A model generated the notes under the pieces. The model had not been told where the DNA came from. It saw only the letters and a list, made by a program, of their open reading frames with translations, and searched no databases. 58,064 bases of DNA from Flavobacteriaceae bacterium (GTDB lineage Bacteria; Bacteroidota; Bacteroidia; Flavobacteriales; Flavobacteriaceae). The stretch lies in the NCBI GenBank assembly GCA_013373385.1, contig JABXHX010000035.1, forward strand, positions 1 through 58,064. The letters are read 5' to 3'. This document shows, piece after piece, positions 1 to 6,194 of the stretch; the first letter of the stretch is position 1; every line of letters begins with the position of its first letter. A program made the position numbers and the translations under genes.

Positions 1-1833
1 ATTTGGCGTACTGAAGACGGAACAGAGCAAATTTGTATCGGTTCTGTAGCTGAATTAAAAGAAGAAATTCAAAAGTCAGTTGATGCAGGTATACTATCTG
101 AAGATATTTTTGCTGATTTTGAAGTAGGAAATATGTCAGAAGAGAATTATGATAAAATCGATTTACACAAAAATGTAGTAGATAAAATTATCTTAGTTTC
201 TGCATCAGGAAAGCCAATGAAGCGCGAAAGCGATTTAATTGATGTTTGGTTCGATTCTGGTTCTATGCCGTATGCACAATGGCATTATCCGTTTGAAAAC
301 AAAGAATTAATCGATAATAAAGAAAGTTATCCAGCGAACTTCATTGCTGAAGGAGTAGATCAAACTCGTGGATGGTTTTATACCTTACACGCAATTGGAA
401 CGATGGTGTTTGATTCTGTAGCCTATAAAAATGTGGTGTCTAACGGATTGGTTTTAGACAAAAACGGACAAAAAATGTCAAAGCGTTTAGGGAATGCAGT
501 AGATCCATTTACTACGTTATCAGAATTTGGTCCAGATGCAACACGTTGGTATATGATTTCCAATGCAAATCCGTGGGATAACTTAAAGTTTGATATTGCA
601 GGAATAGAAGAGGTAAAACGTAAATTCTTCGGAACTTTATATAATACCTATTCATTCTTCTCTTTATATGCAAATATTGATAACTTCACCTATAGCGAAG
701 CAGAAATAGCGATTAACGAACGACCAGAAATTGATCGTTGGATTTTATCTGAATTAAACACATTGGTTGATAAGGTTGATAAATTTTATGCAGATTATGA
801 ACCAACCAAAGCAACTAGAGCTATTTCAGATTTTGTACAAGATCATTTAAGTAACTGGTACGTACGTTTATGTAGAAGACGTTTTTGGAAAGGGGAGTAT
901 GCGCAAGATAAAATATCAGCATACCAAACCCTATATACCTGTATGTTAACGGTGGCTAAATTAGGTTCATCAGTTGCTCCGTTCTTTATGGATCGTTTGT
1001 ATAAAGATTTAACAAGAGCAACAGGAGTAGAAAAATTTGAAAGCGTACATATTGCTGAATTTCCAAAATACAACGCTGATTTAGTAGATAAGTCTTTAGA
1101 GCGTAAGATGGAAAATGCACAAACCATTTCATCGTTAGTATTATCACTTAGAGCAAAGGAGAAAATCAAAGTGCGTCAACCGTTGCAAAAAATCATGATT
1201 CCTGTATTAGATACAACGCAAAAAGAAGAGATTTTAGCGGTTGCAGATTTAATAAAATCAGAAGTAAACGTAAAGGAAATTGAGCTTTTAGACGATGCTT
1301 CCGGAATTTTAGTAAAACAAATTAAACCAAATTTTAAGGCTTTAGGTCCTAAATTCGGAAAAGATATGAAGCTGATTTCTAGTCAGATACAAAATTTCTC
1401 TCAAGAAGATATTTTTAAAATTGAAAAAGAAGGAGAAATTTCTGTGGAAATTAATGGTAAAATGATTACTTTAGAAACCGCAGATGTAGAGATTTCATCA
1501 AAAGATATTGAAGGGTGGTTAGTAGCAAATGCAGAAGGGTTAACTGTAGCTTTAGATGTTACAATAAACGATGATTTACGTAAAGAAGGTGTGGCAAGAG
1601 AGTTGGTAAATAGAATTCAAAACGCACGAAAAGACACTGGTTTAGAAGTAACCGATAAAATTAAATTAACCATTTTGCAAGCTGACAATCTAAAAGAGTC
1701 GGTATTGGCAAATGAAAACTACATAAAAGCAGAAACATTAACAAATGAGTTAGTTTTTGTAGATACATTAGAAAACGGAACAGCAATTGAGTTTGATTCA
1801 ATTAAAAGCAAAATAGTAATTAATAAAATGTAA
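1..1833 (+). CDS. ileS: Isoleucyl-tRNA synthetase, C-terminal part (5' end outside window)
   Basis: This enzyme charges tRNA-Ile with isoleucine in the cytoplasm. The frame is open from base 1, so the gene begins upstream and only about the last 610 residues are here. The class I signature KMSKR lies at 472-486, preceded by a conserved DQTRGWFYTLH stretch of the catalytic core. After it come the anticodon-binding helical domain (SNWYVRLCRRRFWKG) and the long C-terminal region usual in Bacteroidota IleS. An internal ATG at 133 is not the start, because the family sequence continues upstream of it without a break (IWRTEDGTE from base 1). The next gene begins 5 bases after the stop, so the two are probably co-transcribed. 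The identification is secure. Confidence 0.97.
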   Translation: MWRTEDGTEQICIGSVAELKEEIQKSVDAGILSEDIFADFEVGNMSEENYDKIDLHKNVVDKIILVSASGKPMKRESDLIDVWFDSGSMPYAQWHYPFENKELIDNKESYPANFIAEGVDQTRGWFYTLHAIGTMVFDSVAYKNVVSNGLVLDKNGQKMSKRLGNAVDPFTTLSEFGPDATRWYMISNANPWDNLKFDIAGIEEVKRKFFGTLYNTYSFFSLYANIDNFTYSEAEIAINERPEIDRWILSELNTLVDKVDKFYADYEPTKATRAISDFVQDHLSNWYVRLCRRRFWKGEYAQDKISAYQTLYTCMLTVAKLGSSVAPFFMDRLYKDLTRATGVEKFESVHIAEFPKYNADLVDKSLERKMENAQTISSLVLSLRAKEKIKVRQPLQKIMIPVLDTTQKEEILAVADLIKSEVNVKEIELLDDASGILVKQIKPNFKALGPKFGKDMKLISSQIQNFSQEDIFKIEKEGEISVEINGKMITLETADVEISSKDIEGWLVANAEGLTVALDVTINDDLRKEGVARELVNRIQNARKDTGLEVTDKIKLTILQADNLKESVLANENYIKAETLTNELVFVDTLENGTAIEFDSIKSKIVINKM

Positions 1834-1838
1834 GGGTT

Positions 1839-2216
1839 ATGGCAGAAAATATGGTAAAATATTCGGACGAAGACTTGCAAGAGTTTAAAGAAATTATTTT
1901 AAAAAAAATAGAAAGAGCAGAAGAAGATTTAGCATTGCTAGAAAGTTCTTATAAGAATGATGCAAATAATGGTACAGATGATACCGCACCTACTTTTAAA
2001 TCATTTGATGAAGGAGCAGATACCATGGCTAAAGAAGCCAATGTTCAATTAGCGATTCGTCAAGAAAAGTTTATTAGAGATTTAAAAAATGCTTTGTTAC
2101 GTATAGAAAATAAAACATACGGTATTTGTAGAGTCACGGGGAAACTAATTCAAAAAGAGCGTCTGAAATTAGTTCCTCATGCAACGTTAAGCATCGAAGC
2201 AAAAAGACAACAATAA
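1839..2216 (+). CDS. TraR/DksA-family protein with degenerate zinc finger
   Basis: A 125-residue relative of DksA, a small protein that binds the RNA polymerase secondary channel and adjusts transcription during stress. An N-terminal helical part carries the acidic stretch DDTAPTFKSFDEGAD, and the C-terminal segment YGICRVTGKLIQKERL occupies the place of the DksA zinc finger. Only one of the usual four cysteines remains there, so zinc binding is unlikely. The same loss is, from memory, common in Bacteroidota homologs. It follows ileS by 5 bases and ends just before a strong terminator. A family match is clear; an RNA polymerase role is inferred. Confidence 0.88.
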   Translation: MAENMVKYSDEDLQEFKEIILKKIERAEEDLALLESSYKNDANNGTDDTAPTFKSFDEGADTMAKEANVQLAIRQEKFIRDLKNALLRIENKTYGICRVTGKLIQKERLKLVPHATLSIEAKRQQ

Positions 2217-2220
2217 TTAC

Positions 2221-2252
2221 AAGAGCTTTCAAACATTCTGAAAGCTCTTTTA
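2221..2252 (+). terminator. Rho-independent terminator after the dksA-like gene
   Basis: A perfect 10-bp stem (AAGAGCTTTC at 2221-2230, GAAAGCTCTT at 2240-2249) with a 9-base loop is followed by a short T run. It closes the ileS/dksA-like transcript. Confidence 0.85.
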
Positions 2253-2273
2253 AATGAATACAACCACACATTT

Positions 2274-2843
2274 ATGTCTAAAAAAACCATTGCAATACTT
2301 ACAATAATTCTTGCTATATTAATAGATCAAGCAAGTAAAATTTATGTAAAAACACATTTCGAAATCCAAGAAAGTGTACGTGTTTTTGATTGGTTTAAAA
2401 TCCATTTCACAGAAAATAATGGAATGGCTTGGGGATTTGAACTTGGTGGACAAACAGGTAAATTAGTTTTAACCTTATTTAGGTTACTTGTGGTTCCGTT
2501 TATTGGGTATTGGCTGTATAAAACCATTAAAAGAAATGCTCATATAGCTGTGGTTATTGCTATTGCGCTGGTGTTTTCTGGAGCAATTGGTAATATTATC
2601 GATTCTGTTTTTTACGGAATTATTTTTGATGCTCCAGCCCATGGAACAGCAACTCTTTTTGCAGAGAATCCGTACGGAAAATTGTTTTATGGTAGAGTAG
2701 TAGATATGCTGTACTTTCCTATTTACGAAGGAGAAAGTTTTACTTTTTTTAATGCCATTTTTAATGGGGCAGATTCTTTTATTACCATTGGTGTAGCTCT
2801 ATTGTTTATTTTTAATAAACAGGCATTTCCAAAAACCGATTAA
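2274..2843 (+). CDS. lspA: Lipoprotein signal peptidase (signal peptidase II)
   Basis: This inner-membrane aspartic protease cleaves the signal peptide of prolipoproteins after lipidation of the +1 cysteine. The protein has 189 residues and four hydrophobic segments. The family motifs are present in order: DQASK (18-22), ENNGMAWGF (47-55), SGAIGNIID with catalytic Asp110, and FNGAD with catalytic Asp167. It is a little longer than the Proteobacterial enzymes because of a loop around residues 118-138, which is usual in Bacteroidota. The many lipoproteins of this phylum, here gldD and the metal-binding protein near 16.5 kb, are its likely substrates. Confidence 0.95.
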   Translation: MSKKTIAILTIILAILIDQASKIYVKTHFEIQESVRVFDWFKIHFTENNGMAWGFELGGQTGKLVLTLFRLLVVPFIGYWLYKTIKRNAHIAVVIAIALVFSGAIGNIIDSVFYGIIFDAPAHGTATLFAENPYGKLFYGRVVDMLYFPIYEGESFTFFNAIFNGADSFITIGVALLFIFNKQAFPKTD

Positions 2844-2847
2844 GTAT

Positions 2848-2866
2848 AATTACTGGGGTAATTTTT
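2848..2866 (+). terminator. Weak terminator-like hairpin after lspA
   Basis: A 6-bp stem AATTAC/GTAATT (2848-2853, 2858-2863) with a TGGG loop runs into a T tract. It is AT-rich and short, so its strength is doubtful. Confidence 0.35.
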
Positions 2867-2881
2867 AGTAATTTTTTAAAG

Positions 2882-2895
2882 AGGTATTTGTACTC
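2882..2895 (+). promoter_or_regulatory. Candidate operator, copy 1 (AGGTATTTGTACTC)
   Basis: This 14-mer shares AGGTATTTnTAC with the palindromes at 4967-4980 and 6092-6105. It lies just upstream of the -7 element at 2919-2926, centred about 43 bases before the expected transcription start, where a class II activator would replace a -33 element. A TTG at the proper -33 distance is missing. Binding by the LuxR-type regulator encoded at 3389-4066 is inferred from location and recurrence only. Confidence 0.45.
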
Positions 2896-2910
2896 TTAAA
2901 TAGAAGAGTA
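2891..2910. repeat. Perfect inverted repeat TACTCTT-N6-AAGAGTA
   Basis: Two 7-base arms (2891-2897 and 2904-2910) are exact complements with a 6-base spacer. The repeat overlaps the end of candidate operator copy 1 and lies directly upstream of the -7 element of the Cys-rich protein gene, so it may be a second protein-binding site. Confidence 0.4.
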
Positions 2911-2918
2911 TATCAACA

Positions 2919-2926
2919 TAATTTTG
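2919..2926 (+). promoter_or_regulatory. Bacteroidota -7 promoter element (TAATTTTG)
   Basis: An exact match to TAnnTTTG 27 bases before the start of the Cys-rich protein gene. No good -33 TTG is present, which fits a promoter needing an activator. Confidence 0.55.
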
Positions 2927-2953
2927 GTGTCATAATCTTAAAACTTAAATATT

Positions 2954-3307
2954 ATGGCAGTAAAAATTCACAAAGAAGATGTGTTAGCTCACATCAATGG
3001 ACCAGAAACCTTAGCAGGACAAGTTGCAACTACAGACGCTTGTATAAGCTTGTTAGGTATGTTAAAAGTTTGTGCAAATGTTCAAGGCGATTCAGTTAAG
3101 GTAACTGTGTATTTAGCAGGGGTTGAAATTGGAAGCGGAACATTAAGCTTAACTCACCCTTCAATAACAATTGGTGGAGGTGCAGCTGGCTTTAAAGCAG
3201 AAGTAACAATTACACTAGAAACAAGTCCTTGGGCAATAGAAATTTGCGGGAAAGTTTGTGCTCCTTTTGTAGGATGTAAATCTGGATGTACAAAATTAAA
3301 TCTTTAA
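2954..3307 (+). CDS. Small Cys-rich protein of unknown function
   Basis: I do not recognise this 117-residue protein. It has no signal peptide or membrane helix. The middle (about 45-90) is rich in alternating Val, Thr, Gly and Ile and looks like beta structure. Six cysteines are at 30, 40, 98, 102, 108 and 112; the last four form C-x3-C-x5-C-x3-C near the C-terminus, suggesting metal binding or disulfides. It has its own -7 element, a candidate operator shared with the adjacent two-component genes, and its own terminator, so it is a single-gene unit. It is convergent with the response regulator gene. A role as an output of that system is inferred. Confidence 0.8.
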   Translation: MAVKIHKEDVLAHINGPETLAGQVATTDACISLLGMLKVCANVQGDSVKVTVYLAGVEIGSGTLSLTHPSITIGGGAAGFKAEVTITLETSPWAIEICGKVCAPFVGCKSGCTKLNL

Positions 3308-3336
3308 TAGAAAAACTTTTCTTTTTTATGAATAAG

Positions 3337-3370
3337 TCTGCCATATTATTTATAGTATGGTAGATTTTTT
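3337..3370 (+). terminator. Terminator of the Cys-rich protein gene
   Basis: A 9-bp stem (TCTGCCATA at 3337-3345, TATGGTAGA at 3356-3364, one G-T pair) is followed by six T bases. Confidence 0.8.
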
Positions 3371-3388
3371 ATTTTGAAGATTAGAAGA

Positions 3389-4066
3389 TTAAAAATCAGG
3401 AGAAATTTCGATTAATTTTTTTTGAATGCCATAAATTACTAAACCAGCCACATTTTTTGATTGTGTTTTTAGAAGTAAATTATTTCTGTGCCCGTCAACA
3501 GTTCTTGGACTTATAAAAAGTTTTTCAGCTATTTGACTTGTAGTGTACTGCGCACAAATTAATTCTAAAACTTCAATTTCTCTTTTAGATAATAACTTTT
3601 TGTCTAAATCACACTTAATACGTTTTCCACTAGATGAAAGTAAGTTTTCATGAATTGTTTTCATTACTTCATCATCGTAATAGAAGCCTTTATCATGAAC
3701 TTCTTGTATAGTATGCACTACTGTTTTTGGACTTGTATTTTTTAACAAATATGATGAAGCGCCAACATCAATCATGTTAGTAATAAAAGATTTTCCGCCA
3801 TAACTAGTAAGAGCAATTATCCTTATGTCAGAATGTGTTTTGTGTATAATTTTGGTAGCCTCAACACCATTAACTTCAGGCATTTTTAAATCCATTAAAA
3901 TAATATCTGGAAACTCCTCAGTAGTACTGATAAAATCAATTAATTCTTGACCGTTTTCAGCTTCAAAAATAACATCAAAACACTCTTCTTTCTCTAACAA
4001 AAATCGAATTCCTTTTCTAAAAAGCTGTTCATCATCAGCAAGAATAATTTTTATTTTGTTTTCCAT
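3389..4066 (-). CDS. NarL/FixJ-type response regulator (REC-LuxR HTH)
   Basis: A 225-residue DNA-binding regulator activated by phosphorylation. The receiver domain (about 5-125) shows the acidic pair Asp11-Asp12, phosphoacceptor Asp59 in MDLKMPEVNG, a Thr/Ser switch (ALTSY) and the conserved Lys in YLLKNTSP. The LuxR-type helix-turn-helix (about 158-212) contains LSKREIEVLELI and the recognition helix region SPRTVDGHRNN. It starts 13 bases after the histidine kinase gene and is surely its partner. Proteins of this class bind short inverted repeats as dimers, which makes the three AGGTATTwrTAC palindromes of this locus good target candidates. Confidence 0.95.
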   Translation of the reverse strand: MENKIKIILADDEQLFRKGIRFLLEKEECFDVIFEAENGQELIDFISTTEEFPDIILMDLKMPEVNGVEATKIIHKTHSDIRIIALTSYGGKSFITNMIDVGASSYLLKNTSPKTVVHTIQEVHDKGFYYDDEVMKTIHENLLSSSGKRIKCDLDKKLLSKREIEVLELICAQYTTSQIAEKLFISPRTVDGHRNNLLLKTQSKNVAGLVIYGIQKKLIEISPDF

Positions 4067-4079
4067 AATTTGGGGGATT

Positions 4080-4871
4080 TTAAATAGTAATTTTTACAGA
4101 TACTCCTTTTTTTATAGCAGATTTTATAGTTATACTAGCATTTAAAAGTTCAATACGACTTTCAATATTTTTCATTCCTAGACCTCTGGTGTGTTCTTGT
4201 TTTTTTTGATTAAAGCCAACACCATTGTCTTTATATTCAATAAGTAAGTTGTTATTTACTGTTTTGACATCTAAGTTAATTTTTTTTGCATTGCCATGTC
4301 TAATAGAGTTATTAATCAACTCTTGTAAAATTCTAAAAAGATGTAGTTCTTGAGTGGTTTCTAAATGATTTTTATTGTAATCAATGTGATAATATATTTT
4401 CACTTTTTTAGAAGTGTTAAAGTCATCAGCCAGTTCTTCTATGGCAGATTTTAATCCAAACTTTTCTAAAATTGGAGGCAATAAATCATGTGCAATTTTT
4501 CGAGCGCTTTCTAAAGTTCTATTGGTTACATCTATAATGCCCTTATTAACTTCTATGTACTCATTCTGAGACAATTTTCCATCTAATAACAAGTTAGAAT
4601 TTAAATGAATTACATTTAGTTTAGAGCTAATTTCATCATGTAAATCTTGTGCAATACGTTTACGTTCATTTTCTTGAGTAAGAATAGTTGCATGTATCAT
4701 TTCTCTTTGATGTGCTAATTCAGAAGATTTTTTTTCGAGCTCTTTTTCAACAATTTTTTTTCGTGAAAAAAAGAAAAAAGACAACAAAGCAACACTCATT
4801 AATAAGAGTAATAAAACACTAATAATTGTAGTAGTAATGATTTGATTTTCTTCAGAAAATAACTTTTCCAT
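4080..4871 (-). CDS. NarX-type sensor histidine kinase with one membrane helix
   Basis: The kinase phosphorylates the response regulator encoded just downstream. From the chosen start it has 263 residues: one membrane helix directly after the N-terminus, a coiled-coil linker, the HisKA_3 box with His in IAQDLHDE, then a HATPase domain with the N box (ELINNSIRHG) and G boxes (DNGVGF, GLGMKN). There is no periplasmic or PAS sensing domain, so the signal must come through the helix or a partner, perhaps the seven-helix protein encoded upstream. An ATG at 4916 would add 15 residues, but a -7 element (4890-4897) lies between the two starts; MEKLFSEEN at 4871 also suits the family better. Confidence 0.9.
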   Translation of the reverse strand: MEKLFSEENQIITTTIISVLLLLLMSVALLSFFFFSRKKIVEKELEKKSSELAHQREMIHATILTQENERKRIAQDLHDEISSKLNVIHLNSNLLLDGKLSQNEYIEVNKGIIDVTNRTLESARKIAHDLLPPILEKFGLKSAIEELADDFNTSKKVKIYYHIDYNKNHLETTQELHLFRILQELINNSIRHGNAKKINLDVKTVNNNLLIEYKDNGVGFNQKKQEHTRGLGMKNIESRIELLNASITIKSAIKKGVSVKITI

Positions 4872-4889
4872 GGCTGGGGGATAGAAGTT

Positions 4890-4897
4890 CAAATCTA
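4890..4897 (-). promoter_or_regulatory. -7 promoter element (TAGATTTG on minus strand)
   Basis: An exact TAnnTTTG match on the minus strand, 19 bases before the ATG at 4871. It supports that start for the kinase and a kinase/regulator transcript separate from the upstream pair. Confidence 0.5.
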
Positions 4898-4966
4898 AAA
4901 TAAACATTTTTTGCATATTTAAAGATAACTTTTATCAGAAAAAAAATGCAAATAAGATTGAAAATC

Positions 4967-4980
4967 AGGTATTAATACCT
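4967..4980. promoter_or_regulatory. Candidate operator, copy 2 (AGGTATTAATACCT, perfect palindrome)
   Basis: A fully symmetric 14-bp palindrome lies between the seven-helix protein gene and the kinase gene. It matches copy 3 at 12 of 14 positions. A further half site (CAGGTTTAAAAGG) follows at about 4992. Confidence 0.5.
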
Positions 4981-5013
4981 ATTGTAAAAATCAGGTTTAA
5001 AAGGAAGCTTTTT

Positions 5014-5643
5014 TTAAGTTTTATGAGGAGTGTTTTTAAAGTTCTTATACCACTCAACAAAAATTAATACTTGATATATAATATATAAGATAGCATTGCT
5101 GTACCAAATAAGTTTTTTTATTTCTGCTTTAACATTTCCTACGGTAAATAGTAAGGTGCTACACAGTATATACAAGAAAAACCCTGAAATAACATAGATG
5201 TATTTTCTATTGGGGTTTTCTAGTTTTTCAAGAAAAAAGAAAAAGCTATATATTAAAAGGGGTAAAGAAGTAATAACTATTTCAAAAACATTGAATTGAT
5301 GATATTTAGATGGATAATTTATGTAATAAAACCCTATAGTAATTAGAACAACAACTAAAATAATTGAAACAATTTTTTTTAAAAGTATTCTTTTTAGGAC
5401 TTGCTTAAAAAATAGGCTAAGTAGAATAAATTGTCCTATAAAGTAGTAATGAGAAAGAAATAGATTATTTACTTTAATAATGAATAGATATTCAGTAGTT
5501 GTTTGTATAATTAAAGAAAACAGTAGGTAGCAAAAAAATATCTGAAAAGTTCTTGAGCTATTTTGTATGCTTTTTAGAAAAAACAGGTTATTTAACAATA
5601 AAATTAAATAACCTGTATAAGATATTATATCATATAAATTCAT
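5014..5643 (-). CDS. Uncharacterised seven-helix membrane protein
   Basis: A 209-residue protein almost entirely made of hydrophobic segments, roughly at 8-26, 33-57, 64-82, 88-108, 120-138, 147-168 and 178-200, so about seven helices with short loops and a basic C-terminus. I see no enzymatic motif. It starts 8 bases after the 114-residue gene and is therefore in one operon with it; the kinase gene follows 140 bases later. A role as the membrane sensor or partner of the kinase, which has only one helix and no sensor domain, is inferred from this order. The start region encodes a 13-bp perfect inverted repeat (5583-5616). Confidence 0.8.
   Translation of the reverse strand: MNLYDIISYTGYLILLLNNLFFLKSIQNSSRTFQIFFCYLLFSLIIQTTTEYLFIIKVNNLFLSHYYFIGQFILLSLFFKQVLKRILLKKIVSIILVVVLITIGFYYINYPSKYHQFNVFEIVITSLPLLIYSFFFFLEKLENPNRKYIYVISGFFLYILCSTLLFTVGNVKAEIKKLIWYSNAILYIIYQVLIFVEWYKNFKNTPHKT
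5583..5616 (-). repeat. 13-bp perfect inverted repeat inside the start of the membrane protein gene
   Basis: Arms 5583-5595 and 5604-5616 are exact complements around an 8-base loop and begin and end with ACAGGT/ACCTGT. It covers codons 10-21 of the membrane protein. In RNA it would form a long stem close to the start codon. Confidence 0.55.
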
Positions 5644-5651
5644 AGAAAGGC

Positions 5652-5996
5652 TTAACCATTAAGGGGGCTGTCTGGGTCACACGCATCAGGGCATGGTCTT
5701 GTAAAATCATAAATATCATCTTCTTTATCTCCCAAGTCTGTAGGCTTTTTAGAAATCATGTCTTTTCCTTGTGCATTGACACCAACAATTACTAATTTTT
5801 CCACATCATTATCATCAATACCCAGATAAGCACGTACACTAACAACACCATCTTCGGCTAAAACCTCTTGTAAATCTATTTTTGGGATATTAAATGCTCT
5901 ACATTTGTGATGCTTGTTGTAAGTTCCTTCTTCTTTTCTCCATTTTTTTGTCCATTTTTTAGCTGTTTGTAAGCTAATTGTGTTCTTTTTTTTCAT
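5652..5996 (-). CDS. Small protein with PCPxxC tail, unknown function
   Basis: A 114-residue protein without signal peptide. The N-terminal 35 residues are strongly basic and Trp-rich (AKKWTKKWRKEEG). The centre (about 36-75) looks like an alpha/beta fold with VSVRAYLGID and KLVIVGVNAQGKDM. The acidic C-terminus ends in DFTRPCPDACDPDSPLNG, with cysteines 102 and 106 spaced CxxxC. From memory, similar short proteins ending in a PCPxxCDxxSPLN tail occur next to small membrane proteins in other Flavobacteriia; that recollection is not verified here. It is the first gene of an operon with the seven-helix protein and has a candidate operator upstream. No function can be assigned. Confidence 0.8.
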   Translation of the reverse strand: MKKKNTISLQTAKKWTKKWRKEEGTYNKHHKCRAFNIPKIDLQEVLAEDGVVSVRAYLGIDDNDVEKLVIVGVNAQGKDMISKKPTDLGDKEDDIYDFTRPCPDACDPDSPLNG

Positions 5997-6091
5997 GATT
6001 AAATTTTTTATGAGATTTATTTAGTTTAAATATTAAAACTAACTAAAAAATAAAAAAAGCAGGCATTATTACTTGTTATTCTGCAAAAAAC

Positions 6092-6105
6092 AGGTATTTA
6101 TACGT
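6092..6105. promoter_or_regulatory. Candidate operator, copy 3 (AGGTATTTATACGT)
   Basis: It matches the palindrome at 4967-4980 in 12 of 14 bases and sits about 100 bases upstream of the 114-residue gene, in the divergent region before uvrC. No exact TAnnTTTG element was found downstream of it on the minus strand. Confidence 0.45.
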
Positions 6106-6160
6106 GTTTAAAAGTACTATAATTTTTTTACGAAAACAGAAAAACATTTTTCTTTTGGGT

Positions 6161-6190
6161 TTGATGTTGTTGTTAAAACCAGTAAATTCG
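6161..6190 (+). promoter_or_regulatory. Possible uvrC promoter (TTG-N19-TAAATTCG)
   Basis: TTG at 6161-6163 and TAAATTCG at 6183-6190 have the right 19-base spacing, with one mismatch to TAnnTTTG. The -7 element ends 4 bases before the uvrC ATG, so the transcript would have almost no leader. Confidence 0.35.
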
Positions 6191-6194
6191 TTTT

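Noticed and set aside
843..1169. Minus-strand open frame inside ileS
   Set aside because: Antisense shadow of ileS coding sequence.
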